From the NCBI RefSeq assembly GCF_036417845.1, contig NC_089990.1, positions 3,546,001 to 3,610,000 of the forward strand: a stretch of DNA of 64,000 bases, in the 5' to 3' direction. Shown here piece after piece: positions 1-15,000 of the stretch. Below the pieces are notes generated by a model that did not search any database, was not told the DNA's origin, and saw only the letters and a program-made list of their open reading frames with translations. A program made the translations under genes and the position numbers. This DNA comes from Apteryx mantelli. Its lineage: Eukaryota; Chordata; Aves; Apterygiformes; Apterygidae. How positions within the stretch are numbered: the first letter of the stretch is position 1; the number at the start of each line of letters is the position of its first letter.

Positions 1-3000
1 CTTTTTGTTCTTTAAAGGCTGTCAACATGTTTGTGCTATGCCTTTCCATCCCCCTCCCTATTTACTGGGCTTTGCACACAAAGGAGCAGGGAAACGATCA
101 CAGAGGAGCTGCTGAAGATTCACTTAGACACACAACAGAGGTGCCCTAAGGAAACTGCTTAGCGATCCGTGTGCAATGAGCCCTGATGGGAATGTTACAG
201 GCCTAGGAAGTCTAAAGAGAGGGCTGGGAGAAAAGCTGCGGAGAGCAGCCTCTTCCTGGAGAGATCACACTCAAGACTTGCAGCAGTGCGGACACTGGAG
301 GAAAGCAAGCCGCACTGCATGAGGATACAGCCTACATATAAAAAAAATATAGCCAAGAAACTTAATCCTGTGTATTCACTGTATGAAGGGAAGAGCCCAA
401 ATGATTTAGGCAGAGAGTAAAATTTTCAAAAGTATCTGCTGTGACTTGCATCTAAACATAGTACCTGGGACGCAGGGCTCAGGAACCCAGCCGCATTACA
501 GCGACTTAACAGCACAGCACCTAACCCGCACCAGAACAGTCCATTTTGTGGCACTTTTCTGATGGGTACCAGAGCCTGGCTGAGGCACGTTAACTCATTC
601 AAGCCGCAAGAACGGGATCATGTGTCTGAACTACAGATTTCTAAATGCTGCCAAGGCTAAAAATGTGTAAAGTACCTGCAGCTTTTTTTTTTTGAAGACT
701 GACTACTTGAACCTATATGCTTTTACAAGACTGTAGTCAGTCTGACAGTTGAATTTAGACACCAAAGTAATTAAGGTATTTTTAAAAATATTACCCTCCT
801 CTATGGAGACTTTCTCCTCCTACAAGACAGGAAACTGCAAAGCAGAGAATGAAGCAGTATCACAAGACATGCACCTTACTGAAGTCACCAAGATATTTAT
901 GTACTTCAGCACCTGCCTCACCAACTGTAAATACTTGAAATTACTGGGGCAGGTCTAACAGCTGAATACAGATCTCAGGAATCCTGTGCCTAACACCACG
1001 TCACTATATGCTTTTCTCATCTTTTTTAGATGATATTTTATTTTTTATTTATCATCATGTTTTAGTCAAGAGCAAAATTTGGCAAAAATCAAGCCAGCAT
1101 CAGATCAGAACCACTACTTTTTTTCCCTGAAAAGCAGAGCTCTAATGAGGGACAGTCATTGCTGCAACAGAAATCATCTTTCCTAGAAGAAAATATCTTA
1201 AGACTTTGCTCTTTCAAGGTATACATCTTCCAGAGCAAGGTCATTACTAATACTTGTTGTTTGTCGCCCAGACTAGATGTCTCCTCTAATGGAAGAGCAG
1301 ATAAAGCTCCCTCACACTTTCTCGCAAAGCCACACTGCTACAGATAAAAGGAGCCCACTGCATATTATTAACAACATATTATCAGAACATCTACCACCAC
1401 AGCCAGAGAGCAGAGTTTCACTGCGCTAAGGATTCGGTAGAGAAAACGAACTCTTTAGCCAGGTCAGGTTCCTCACTTTCCCTTATTCTTTTCTTCTGTG
1501 TGCAAAAATTTGCGATAAAACATTTTGTCAGGGCGGCCAGGAGGTGACTGGCCACCCCAAGGCTTTAACTCAAAGACAAAGGAAGCCGAGGGAGGAGACA
1601 GTAGTACGAGAGTTTAAACCTTATCGATAAAGGCTACTGAAGTGAATTTTCCTTTGGTTCAAGTTAAACATTATTAGAAGAGTGCAGAAGCACATATATT
1701 GGCAGTTGTGAGAGCGGCAGTACAAGCCTCAGAGGTTCAATTTTCTGAGTGGCTACAGCTGTACCACCTTCTAAATCCTTGGGTCCTGATTTATTCATGG
1801 CATTAGGAATGCAAAATGCAAGCAGAGGGAAGTAGGCCAACAAGAGAATAGAAAGCAGGGACACAGAGGAACCAGTTTCTTCATTCCAGCTGAAAACAGG
1901 TTGAAATTGTTAACTCTTTCAGAGCAAGCTGTCTCTGAAAGGGCAACACTGCCTGATGAACAAAGGGGCACAAATGATTCTCTCCCCACAAAATAAAATC
2001 TTGATCAGCAGAAACACAAAGCAGACAGGGCTTCAGAAAAAGAATTCAACTTAATTCTAGCCTGAGGCGTTTGCAGTTTCAGATGTGTTAAGTTCAGGTT
2101 AACGTGTCTGCAGTGGAGGGGTTAATGGCTTTGGTTCTGTGAACTGTGGACCAGATGTTCAGCTGGTGCAACTCAACACAGCTCCTTTAGAAATCAGTGG
2201 AGCTACGCCAGTTTACCCCAGACACGGCTCTGGGCCTGTACTTTGAAATCTTATCTAACACCTACTCAGAGATTGTCCTAAAGGGAAAGGCCTCACTGTC
2301 TGGAATCATCTAAACAGACTACTAGAAGAGCTGCAGAATGCAGTTCAGAGCTAAAACGGCTGCTGCTCTGGCCTGCCTGTGATACTGTGAATCCCCTAAA
2401 TTGAAAGCACACAAGTCTCCTGGGAAGGGAGAACATGCAGCTATTGGAGCCAGTCACCAGCATTTACTCATGGGAACAGGCAGGACACAAAACGGCATTC
2501 CCCGAGATCAGCAGAACCTAGAAATTGGGACACGGAAATAGCATCCCCTAGAAAGAAAAAACACTTGCAAGAGGAGCCTCAACTGACAAGAAAGCAAGCA
2601 CCTTCCTTCTAGACAAAACCTATCAGAGCTATGGGAGGAGAAAAAAAGTAATGAGTGAAGTTCAAGAACAGTTTAAATGTTAAATGTTTCCAGGCACATT
2701 TAAAAATGTTTTTTGTTTAAAGAGTGAAATATGTCACAAATAATTATCACAGGGAGAGGCTACAGGCGTGACCTAAACTTAAACATTCTGGGCTGCTGCG
2801 TGCAGCATTGTTTCTACCAAATTGTACCCCAAGACAGTTGTTTCTGATGCACTTTAATGGTGAATACATGGAGCAGACACCAGACAAAGAGCAGGAAAGG
2901 GCACTGTAGGCATATCAGTAATTTATTTTGTCACTTACCAGAAAATGGATGGGGCTAGACAGTCTCCATTTCAGTCCTCAGAGCAGATGCTATGGTCAGC

Positions 3001-3147
3001 CTCATCTTTGAGCACATGCTGGTAACAGAAAATGGTCTACAAAATTTACCATGGTGGTTAGATGGTAAAGAGAGAGCTAAGAGAAGAGATACAGCAGCAC
3101 ACTTGTCCCTTAAAAGCTCATTCTTCCATTCAAGTGAAATGTTAATA

Positions 3148-3218
3148 GAAAAAAAAAAAGGCAGACATATTAAAGAAAAAAAGGGAAAGGGAAAACAAGG
3201 AAAAAAAAGGAAAAAAAT
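3148..3218. repeat. polypurine A/G-rich tract
   Basis: This is a run of about 70 bases made almost only of A and G on the plus strand, broken near 3160-3172. It is simple low-complexity sequence. The open frames across it, lysine-rich on plus and phenylalanine-rich on minus, are by-products of the composition. Confidence 0.7.
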
Positions 3219-4835
3219 GTCCAGATGAGAAAGACGACAACCACCAAGGTATACAAAGAGGCTGAAAGCCATCTCAAATGCCTATTTACACTTGGTACAT
3301 CATCACTGCATGTGAAGGATTTTAAACAGCCATCCCTACCAACAAACCTACCATTAAAAGAAAGTTACCTGCCCTGTTACTTAGTTCTGTACCTCTAAGG
3401 ATCCAACCCATGCACTTGAATGATAAAATTGTACATGATTTGGTCAACAACTTCCATAACATGGGATACAACAGAAGACTGGTGACACAGCAATAACTCT
3501 CTTCCATAACGTGATCCTGTGGTTTCAGAACCAAACACCTACACACCGAGCTCAAGGAAAAACTGAGCTCAAAGACCTTGGGAACCATTAAGTATATGAA
3601 GTTCAGCATTTGCTATAATCTTTCTGCTACAGGCCTCTATATAGATGCACATACATCACACTCGTAAGGACCTAGACCTTTCCTAACTGAAAGGAAGCCT
3701 CTGGCAGACATGCCAGTCTGACAGGAAGGTTGCAGAGCTCTGTCTGCTCCTTCCACAAATTCCAAAGAGCACCCAGGTAATGAAGTCTTTCTTCCTGGTT
3801 AGAGCTAAATGCTCCTTTGAGATGTTCTGTTTACATGAGCTTCCCAACTGAATGAATGTACTATATGAAGACAGCTTCAGTGGCTGTAAACTTGGGTTGA
3901 TGTCTTTACCTTAGATTTTCCGGGGGCTGACAACTCTTCCAATCCCTACCCCTATACAGAATCCCAGCGTAGCAATACAGAAGTACAAGTCTTCAGATAA
4001 GTTTGGTCAACATTTGAAGATAATGTACTTAAGGAATGTAGTACGCAAACTTTCCAGCACAAGCACTAGCATTTCTCAGATCTTTCTGAAAAGAGGACTG
4101 TTTCATAGAGAAATGATAAAAGCAATTACATAATGCTAGCTCTCCTCATTGAGTCCTTAGTTGAAACAGGAACATAAAAAGGAGTCTAACAACTAACAGG
4201 TGACACTATGATAGGGATTGCTGGCCAGTGGTGTTGGGGAAAGGGATGCTGGGGTAGTCCCAAACTATCAAGCACTGAGCTAGTCCAAAACAGCAGTACC
4301 AGCCTTTAAAAGAGATAATTGGTGATGTTAGGGGCCACACCTCGAATCATATCCAGTTGGAGGAATCTGTAAGCAGTAAAGTTGCCTCTGCCATGAGGAA
4401 GTATAATCTGGATTTTTGAAAATCTGTTTCTCTCAACAGAAATTAGCAAGCAGCTTCTACATTAGCCGGAATAACACAGCCAGATGTGAACGAAGAGTAT
4501 TTTCTTCTAAGCAAATCTCCCTGTAGGAATTGCAGAGAAGGGTGGAAGATGGCTACCACACTGAGTACAAGAGAAAGAGAGGAAATGGGAACAAGCACCT
4601 TCAAGGGAGGTTGAGTGCCTGAAATCTGGAAGATAGGGAAAGGTTCAGCATCAAAATCAAAGAAGATCCTATTCACCAGGAGTTAACTTCTCAGAAGAAC
4701 AAAAAATTATCTCGTCAAAGTTATTTTCAAAGTCTTCAGTGAAAGATTTTCTTATTCTCTGGAAAGACAGATATGATTCCTAAAAGCCATGTAGGATCTA
4801 TGAAGAATAACGTACCTAACAGTCATAGCTATTGT

Positions 4836-4880
4836 TAAATATATACATATAAATATATATATATGCACATGTATATATTT
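4836..4880. repeat. AT-rich (TA/ACAT) microsatellite
   Basis: This is alternating TA with interspersed ACAT/ATGC steps, an ordinary simple-sequence repeat downstream of CENPI. Confidence 0.7.
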
Positions 4881-6041
4881 ATCAGATCATGTGTTTGAGC
4901 TGAAAAAAGTGTGATAATCTACAAAATCTGGAGCCAGTATGATTTTAAGAGCATGAAGAAACGATCAAGATCTTTCACATCCTTAGTGGCTCTGGAGCCA
5001 CTGTCAGGAACTGAAATAATTCCTTTACTTGATCAAAGTACAAATTCACAATGCAAAATTTAGTATTCTCTGCCCGTCTGAGTGGTAATGACCTCATTTT
5101 ACAGCAGTGAAATAAAGTTCATCCAAATTCCGGAGACCTGAGTTCATCTTCTCCTGACTTCTACTAAGTGCTAAAAGGAAATCACAGGAAAAGATACATT
5201 TTGTAGTAGAATCCCTTCAAAATGGCAAACTGGAAACATTTTACAGAATATAAATTATACATATGTACACATATAATACACAACATGTACAGAGCTAAAA
5301 ACACAAAAATGAAAACTACATTTGAACTTATCAAAAGAAAATGGTGACCTGCTGGCAACACTGTTCAGGTGCTCAAAGCATCAATAAACCATCAGCTGAG
5401 CACCAACTATTCCAGATGCATTACAAGAACATTACAAGCAACGTTAGCAAAAAGTATCTTTTGGAAGCTTCATACTGAAACAAGTGTTTAAGAGGGTCAG
5501 TCTGGCCAGCCTGTCACAGATGCTCTGACCCAGTATATACATCAGGCAACAGGGGATTCAGGAAGCTTGTAGTCCTCCGATCCAGTATATACCCAGTATC
5601 CCTGAAAGGCTGATTAAATTGTTCCACTACCTACTGTTGAGAGGAGCAAAGCAGGTCAGATAGCAGACATTACTTCTAAATGAAGCAGCACTGCTCGTTG
5701 CACTTTTGAGATGGAAAATGTTTGTTCCTCGAGCAAAGCAGCTATTCCATTATAAGAAAAATGATGATGAAAAATGTGGACGTTACACAGCATGTGAACT
5801 CAGTAGCTTCAGACCAAAGAGGTTCAGCAGGGACAGAGGGGTTCAGGGTTAGTGAACCAAGCCAGCCTAAGCATTCCTTCTGTGTCTTCACTTTTCTAAA
5901 ATAAGTGTCAGCATCAAAATGCAAACAAGTGTAACTGCTCTACGTATTTCCTTCCTCCAAGGAAGAAGGAATTAGTGACACAGTCCATTATATTCTGCTT
6001 TCCTGTTTCAGGTGGTCAAAAGGCTCCAGTGAGTCCCAGGG

Positions 6042-9000
6042 TCACACTTGCACATTCCCTTCTTTACTTTGAGAGGCCCGAGAAACACGATTGATGCTGC
6101 TTTCAATAAAGAGTTTCAGGCCTTTTAAGCCTTGTGCATACAGATATTGCAGATACCAGTTCCACTTCCTTCCCTATAGAAACAGAAAGAGTAGTTAGAT
6201 GTGCAGGACATAGCTTTGTCCCTTTTTTGAGTCCATCTGAAAGTGTCTGCAAATATCACCTGCCACAGTTCAACATCCATCCTACTCCATAAATATCCAC
6301 CGGTACACAGAGGTCACATCCTTTTCCCCGATGCCCAAACTTTTCACTCATATATTACATGTTCTTGGCTTGAACATGGAAAAGTCATGATCTTTTTTAA
6401 TACTGAAGATGCATATAAATCCCAGTCCTAAGAGGGCAAAGACTACTGAATCAATGGGGAAGAAGTCAAGGACCAAATGAACATGGATATTGAAGTCCTC
6501 CTTCCATCACCAACGGTGATCCCTCCAGATCTGGTTTGAGGTACACTGTGACGCAGGACGGAAAACTGCCACTGTACCTACTTACTCAGTGGAGGACCCC
6601 TGTTTAAAGCTATAACAAAGCGACATTAAACTATGCTTAAATATTATTTAAGTTCATTATTAATAATTGAAATTCTGCTTTAGTTGCACCAAAAATAGAA
6701 CTTTTTCCAGAATCTGCACAGAAGATAAACAGCCTTCTTGTCCTGTACTGACTCTTGGACAGAATATATAAAAATCTCAGATCACTAACCACAGATTGCT
6801 AGACACATAACTTAAATTTTCCGATGACGATGTACTTGTGTTTGGCCATGTTGGGGGCTGGAACCCATGCCTACAGCCAGAATTTTTGTCTTTCAAAATT
6901 TCTACAGAGCATTTCTGAAGTCAGTGAATATTATCATCTCATCCTCTTCTGACTAAGTAGTTGCTGAAAATAGCCTGTTTTCATTTCACAAAAAAAGAAA
7001 CCTTACCTTAATTAAACTGAAGTTGAAGGTGTTATCATCTGGCCAGGCCTTAAGGAGAGGGAATAAAAACAGTGTCAAGTCAGATAAAAAGTATGTCCAG
7101 AATTGCTTGGTCCCCTTCTGTATCATGAATTCCAGGTGTGCAAGGAAGTCCAAGGATTTTTAATCATGCTTAAGAACAGACTTCCAGCATTTTACTTAAA
7201 CCAGTCCACAAGAGCAAGACAACATGGAGACCATCTTGCCCCCTGCTGCAGCATTTCTGGATAGCAACTCAGAACATTTATAGATATCTTTAACCACTGT
7301 GTCTCTACGGTGTACAAGCCACTACTTCAAAACATTAGATAGACAATTCCCAACAGCGAGACAGATAAAGAGGAGAAAACCTACTGACATTTAGTTTATC
7401 GCTTCTGCTCTCAGTGTGCTGCAGAGCAGTGCCCTCTGGTGCTCAGCACTGAAGTGTTTAAGAAAAGATGGCCCTGCAGCTTAATATTTTTCCCTATCTT
7501 AAGATCTGTCTGTGGTAGCTACTAAGCAAAACCTCTTTCTTGATCCTAAAGTAGGAAGAACGCAAGAATTCTCCACCAGCAGTTTTCTACTTACAGAAGC
7601 TACAAGGAGAAATTAGGAAGCCTCAGAACAGAAGGGGAACTAGACAAAAAAAATATGAAAGGCTAATCCTGATGTAATAGCAGAAAGAGCAAGGAAAAGA
7701 ATTTAATTCTACCATTTTTAAAATCTATTTAACAAAAATAAAACAGCTTCTTCTTGCTAAGACAAAGCTTGGGTTTAGGTCAGCAGTAACAGACGAATTA
7801 CCTGGATTCACAGCACTGAGCATACAAACCAACTCAAATTTGTGACATATTCCTAAACAGGATTACATCTGCTTCAACTTTTTGACCTCAGGTTTCCTCA
7901 ATTCGTCCCAGTGAGCCCAGGAGCCCACACCAACACATGCCTTAAGTCTGCCAGTGTTCCTCACAACAAAAAGATAGTTTGTACACCCCTTGGACATACT
8001 ATAAAACCTGATTTTGAGAGCAGCACGCACCTCTCAGCACAGTAACAGCTGTGGCAAGCTGCTCCCTTCACTATTCAGTAGCTGCACTGAATGCACGGTG
8101 GCACTTGGAATTCCAGATTAGTAGCAGAACTCAAATACATCAGGCAATACAAAGCAGCACCACATTATCTTACTTTGCTTATATACTTGAAATAGGTACT
8201 TTTATATCTTTTTACTGAGCCATTCTCAGAAGCTACTGCAAGAGCCAGGAAGCAGTGCTAAAAGTTCTACCGTGGACATTTGCACATACCATAACTCCGT
8301 AGTTCTTGATTTTCAGGAGTTTAAAAGTTTACATCGCACTCCATATTTTGTAGGGCAGGATGCACTATCGGGAAGCTTGTACTGGATTAGTCTATTTTTT
8401 CATTATTTATCTATTTTAGTTCCATCCTCAAAATGACCATAAGCACAAATTCACATCCTAGAACTGTTACATTCATACTTTCACACCATGCAAACAAAAA
8501 TCTATTCAAACTATGCCACTGCTCTGACATTCACACAGAATGCCATACCAGCTTTTGAAAGCTCTGTTGACTCTAAAAATGCCAATTACTCAGCCTGTGT
8601 ACCAAGACACTTCCCTAGAGAAACTGCTAAGACAGAACATCTGGCGCTGCCAAAGGGCTGAGCATTGGCCTACATCATTACCTGCTGCAGGAAGAGGAGA
8701 GCGTAACCCATCATGGCTGGGTGGTAGACAATGTTAAAGCTGGTTTTGAATTCCTGCACTCTGGTTTTCTTCAGCACTTCATCATCCAGACGAACACCTT
8801 GAGGGTGAATATCCTTCTGGAACGCACTGGATGTCCACAGACACCCCACCATGGCTATTATATACTGGTTGTACTCTTGGTAGGTCTGACTACTGAACTG
8901 GAATTGCAGTATTTTCTGAGGAACGAGAAAATAAATCAGTAAGCCACATCCTCAAAGCAGTTGCATATTCCCTCTAGTCCTTAAAAAGAATGCTGTTAGA

Positions 9001-12000
9001 ACACCTCCTTTCTATTCATCCCAACTCCTTACTGAGGTCCATTCTAGCACATAGCCGGATTCGTCCACAATACCTTTTTAATCAGCTCATTTTCTTTTGC
9101 AGCTACCAAGTTGGTCCGGTACCTGAGAAAACAAAAGAGAACATTAGATGCCTGTAAATTTTAATATAGATTAGTGTTGAAAAAAGATGGAGGAATGCTT
9201 ATGCAGAGAATTAAGAAATTTTTTCCTCCAAAGAGGCCACCAAATTCTCCACTATGGGTAAAAAATATATATACACACACACAGGCAGGAGAAAGGTGCT
9301 TTATCACTTGGCATAGACCCAGTCTCTCCTGCGGGAGTAGGAAGACACCTGATCAGAGAGAGTCATCTCTTGGATGAGCAATATGTGACTGGTCTGCATG
9401 GGACAAAGTCACCTTCATAAAGGCTATATGCAAGAAGTGACATAGAGCCTTGAAAGCAGCAGAAACACGCAGTGTGTCTTTAAGAGGGGAGACTTCCATT
9501 CACCAGGTAGAGGAATGGAAGCCACTGGAAGTAATGCAACTTGACAGTTGTTCTATATAATAAGCGCTAGCTCTTATTTCCCAGAGACCATCCTGTCATG
9601 TTAATTACCCTGCAGTCTCCTTAGAGGAAAAGGCACATGGAGAGCCCTACACCAGCTGTCAGCAATTGGCTACTCTTAGATGCAACCACTGGAACTAACT
9701 AGGCCAACAACAGCAGCCCTCTTCATGGACCCTGCAGAGAGCTGAACAGTGCCATCTTCAGACCTGCAGGCAGCACGAGACAGCCCCAAATTCCCACAGG
9801 GCTTGGAGATGGCAGAAGTGCTTAGCACATTACAGAATTCAGAAGAAAAGCCTAAGTCTAGTGATCAGAGCACAGGAGTGAGAAGTTTTATGGTTAGCTA
9901 CTAACGACTCCAGCTCTTTGTTGCTGTCTGACTTAAGTTCTCTTAAAACAATATGGAAACTTCTTCCTTCACATGTCAAAGATATGGATATAATACAAGG
10001 AGAGAGGTCAGAATCCTCCTATATCCAGATTGAAAAAAAAGAGTAGGAACTACAGCTGTAAAAGACTATCATGAGAGCTGGGTACAGCCGGAACATTTCA
10101 CCTTTGCCTTGCATAGTGAGAAAAAGCAGATTTAGGATTCTGATTTTACACCAAAGTAATGTTATTTCCAAAAGATCAAAAGAGGAGTCCCTCCAGCCCA
10201 CATCCTTTGTAGTACCTGTACATAATGTAGCAGAGCTGATTCAAGCTGACAGAATCCATGCTGAGCAGTGCTGGGTAGAAAACTCCAGCAGGAGGCATTA
10301 TCAGCAAAGGCAGATTGTACCTCAGATAGATGTCACACACCTGCAGGAATGAAGCAAATCTAGGCAGATTGTTACCGCCATTAACAAACCCTCAAACCTC
10401 TACCAAACAAAAGAGAGCACGACACCACTTTTCTGCCAGCTCCATCAACTTCACCTTGGAGGGACGGCCAGGGTGAAGCAATTCCATTTGTTTCCTTCTC
10501 AAAAGGAGACAAATTCAGCGGTACATGTCTCAGTGTCTGCTTTAACCATTTAAGTACACCTTATGTTCAGACATGGTTATTTGCTGGGTTAAATCTACCC
10601 AGATCCCTGTAAAAAAGCAGCAGCCACTTTTTTTTTCCCTGATATTTTATATCATTTTTATACATGAGGCTTGGATTCCACTTGACCAGAGCTGTCTCCT
10701 AGCCTAAGTTTGTCGATACCAGCAAGTCAAACAGACCATATAACTCTTCCCTATGGGAAAGTAAATTCTTCTGTTTGACCTTGCTGGAATTGCATGACCA
10801 CACAATAAAGCCTTACTCTAAGAAAAGATGATATGGCCATAGAACAGAGGTTTTTGATTAGACTCATGTTTAGAATTTAAGGCTGAGTTACAAGGAACAA
10901 AGGCATTTTATAATTTGTGCAGGTTCAACAAGATCTTCAGCTATAACGACAGTCTTGAAGTATGGATAAAGAATTGAAGCAATATTGCTGAGACTTAACA
11001 CATTATTATCCACCAATTTAGCTACAGTAACTGTTCCCAAGTCCAGACTACTCCACTTCTCTTCTGAAAGGTATTTTAAACTAATGCATCTTACTTAGAA
11101 ACGTGGTGGGCTAAGAATATGAATACCTAGTTACTGCAGCTCAGATCAGACAATTAAGCTGTGACAGCCCATCATCTAGAAGTTGGATACTTTTTATAGT
11201 ATGTTAAGTTGGGCACCACAATTGTTTTAGGACTCCCCCTCTCTGCCCCAGCTCATAACAGATTCTTCACCAAAAACATAGCTTGAGACCTACACCTTTC
11301 CTCTTGCCCTCAGTACACTTACACTAGCTAAGGTATAGGCAGATATTTTTATGTAATTGAGTTACTGATACTTTCAGAAAACTAGACTCTTTAGGTAATG
11401 TCTCAACTGCATGAGTTTAGAAATCTCTAGAGAATTAAAAATTCTGAATATGTAAGCAAAGAAGCAAGGACAAATTCAAATCTTAATGGCTAAGTAATAT
11501 ATCTTAGTGGCTAAGTTCACTTCCTTTAAAAACATTAAAACCAACCCACGTGAACTTAGTTGTCTGCTAGAGCACCAATAATCATATACTGAAGCCTGCT
11601 TGATTCTCTGTATATTCCCACAAAACGAGCATTTATTTTAAACACACTATCTTCTGCAAATGCTGTGACCACTTGTTATGCGCAATTTTGTTACAGATGT
11701 TTTAGCTACAAGCAGATGTCAGCACCTGATAAACTTTTATTGTTTTGTTAACTCTGCAATTTTATCCAAACTGTAAGCAAGAACAGCATGGCTGGAGTTC
11801 ACGTGGCAGTAAGCACGCACCCACAGAGGAACTGGGGAAGCTAGAGAGCAGGCTTAAGCCTCTATGAAGCTGCTTAGTTTGTCTACAGAATAAACTGGAG
11901 AAGACACTTCATTTTTTAAGGGAACATTTAAGGAGCAAATCAAGATATGTGGTTGGAAATTGAAATGAACATTGTTCTCTTCTATAAATTAGCATTAAAA

Positions 12001-15000
12001 AAAGACTTCAGCTGTTCACATTACGCCAGGTTTTTACTTCCTCTTCTGCAATACACCTCTGACTTAAGCGCAACCACTCTCTGGCAGCAATATTTAGTTC
12101 TACCTATTGATGCAGCAGCAGCAGCGATCCCCTGCAGATCTACCAGGTATTTGGAAAGTTCTGGCATTTAATCAGAATTGAAATTCTATAAACTCAGGAA
12201 CACAGTTTCATGCTCTAGCTTAAAAAAATGGAAACAGCCCTCAGGGAAATGGAATTTTGAATGCCAAAATAAATGGGATACATACAGTCTCATAGAAATC
12301 CAGAATGAAGTACAGCAAGAAAGTAGCATTGCTTTCCAAGCGCAGTGCAACAGTAGAGATCCATCCAACAAAGTGGATCAGTTCAGCCACCACGTTCACT
12401 AATCCGGAAAGAGTGGTATTCCTGTGGCAGTAGCAGGACATGCACGTTAGTACATGTACCTCTCCACAAACAGTACAAAATAGAAGCAGTAAAAAGGAAA
12501 CTGAAGGTCATCCTTCTGTCCCACCGCCCCCCACACCATTCAGCAACATTTTTTTCTCAAATATATCCAGTGACATATTGTTATCCACATTATTTTAAAT
12601 GTGGCCCAGCTGTCAATGTTACGGGGATCCTGACTTCTGGACATTTCGGTTTTCAGTTCCAATTGAAGAATACTTTTAAAGAAAGAGTAAAGAACAGGAT
12701 TGACAAGGTAGCTTACAACAAAGCAGAAGTATTACAGCATTACAGACCTTCTAGCCAGTCTTTATACTGGATAATAGAGCTAGAATATGTACCCATACAT
12801 ACATATGACATATGTATGTATGTATAAAAATACATTTGTGAACAACGCACAAAACACAGGATTGCATTTATTTCAGATAAGCTTACAAAGAATAGCCTTG
12901 AGAATCAGACTCTGAATCCAGCTGAATCACATGCCAATTTAACCAGTTCTGCAACAGCTCTTTCAGGCTCTCAAGAACACTGCACTGCAAGAGGCAAAAA
13001 GAAAACATGTTGATGACAATTTACATAAGTGAATAACACTAAACAGAAACATGCCCTCAGGAAAGTTACACATAGCTTCTCAGGGCCACAAAGAGAAGTG
13101 AGCTAATTGCAATGCCCCCTTGAACTGAATGTATGTGTTACTTAAATTTTCCTGGAGAACATGAGTTTCAAATACTAAGTTCAAATTATAATAAAACAAA
13201 GCAACTTTTGTCTTGCATACTATCAGAGAGTTATTTTTATTTCCAATGCCCTAGTTTAATTCCAGTCAAAAAAGAAAATATCTTAAAGGCACTCATGTTC
13301 CCAAAGCTGTTACATCCCAAGTATATATTTAACCCTTACTTAGGCACAGACTTCCTCAAAAAAAGTCCACTGTACAATCCCTTGTACTGTTACACCTTAT
13401 ACAAGTGGAGATAGCTATACCACCTAGAAGTAAATAGCCAGTGTGCTTACTTAAATTACCTTAAAATAAAGGGACGATGTGAAAAAGAGCTGTGCCAGGG
13501 GATCATAGAGATGTGACTTCATTTCTGAAATAAATGAGAGATAAGTATGAAATCTGTGCACAGATTCTAACCCCCAAGACCAGACACTGTCCAGCCTCAT
13601 CCAAAGCATCTGTATCACGTACCAGAGAAGCTGCTGAGGGGGATCCAAGTCACGAGTCTGAGGATTTGTGATCGGCAGCAGAAGCCATCCCAGAGAGGAA
13701 GGCTCTTATACAGGAACTCTTCACAGGAAGAAAATCCCTCCTACAGAGAGGAGGAATATTCAAGAATTCATCTCATATGCCTGAACCTTGCCATATTCAC
13801 TGACACAGTTCACCCTGGAGGAGAAAGAGGCTTACATCTCCTTCCTGCCACGCAATTCATCCAGACACTAGCTAATGAAGTGCATTTTCTCAAATCATCA
13901 TTCCTGCAGTAACCAGGCCTATCTCAAGAATGTGGACTCACTACAGGAATACATATTTTTTATTACTTTTTTGGTGACTTGAGACACTGTCATCTCTCAG
14001 AGATGCTACAGGAAACAGATAAGTCCCAAACACACTTCAAGGGAAGACTTCATGAAACCCTTGGCTTCCACAAAATAGGCACTTACCTGCAAGAAACACT
14101 CTGTCTTGTAGATGGTTTCCAGGAAGTCTTTGAATTCTTCTTCATATTGGTTACTATCAACCACACACCAAGAGCATTCTAAACAGGAAAGAATACTGTA
14201 TCTGAGCATGAGTACAGCAAGAATAAGTACAATCAGAAGCAAAATCCAAATCACTCTTCAGGATTTGTTTTACTGCTATATAAATATCCCTGTAAATCTG
14301 CATAGTTAAGTACCATTATTGCAAGATGAAAAGTGTCAGACATCCTTTAATTCGCTACATGCAAGGTAATGCAAAGTTTCTACCTTCCTGAAGAGTCTGG
14401 CCCATCCAATAGTACAGTCTCAGGTAAATAGATTCATCTTTGATGCAATTCATGTAGTGAAGCAACAAGGGGTTCGTTAGCACTGAACCCATCTGGGAAG
14501 GAAACTGCAAGAGAAATCAAGACCACTAGTTATTCAGTGTTTCCTTCTGCAAATTGCTAGTAAAGCTCATGCTCTCACAGCTGTCCAGTCGCTTTGCCAG
14601 TGGACACACAGGGTCTCTAACCAGCAACAAGACCATCTCCAGCACTCCTTCATCACCGGACTAGCTGCTCTGTCAGAACTAGGTAACACATGCACTACTT
14701 GCATATAAAGAGGGCACAGAGATGTCCACTGATCTCTCTCCAACATTCAGTCAGCTTGCTGAGACCTTTCTGACACTCACCTCTAGATGATGGATATTTT
14801 GTAGGAGCTGGGAAAAGGTCTGCAGCTGCTCCACTGGAAAAGATTCACTGGTACTGTATAAATCAACATGGTTCTTTTCCTTGTCCCCTGCTAAACTATT
14901 TGTGTTGGCACTGCTTGCAGGTATAACCAACTGGGTATTCCATTTCTGTAAAGAAAAAACACAAACGAACAGCAATGACTCAGTTTCCAATGCAATCAAG

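Larger units (their letters stand above)
1..6041. other. no coding exon recognised; CENPI downstream flank
   Basis: I see no exon with recognisable protein similarity on either strand here. The short open frames are all below about 110 codons and have low-complexity or unrecognisable translations. Part of the stretch is probably the CENPI 3' UTR, because CENPI is transcribed leftward and stops at 6042. No minus-strand AATAAA was seen within about 1.1 kb of that stop. One minus-strand AATAAA lies at 2922-2927, but nothing else supports it as the real end. The human neighbour downstream of CENPI is DRP2 (from memory). None of its coding exons was recognised here, but a noncoding 5' exon would be invisible to me. 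Confidence 0.5.
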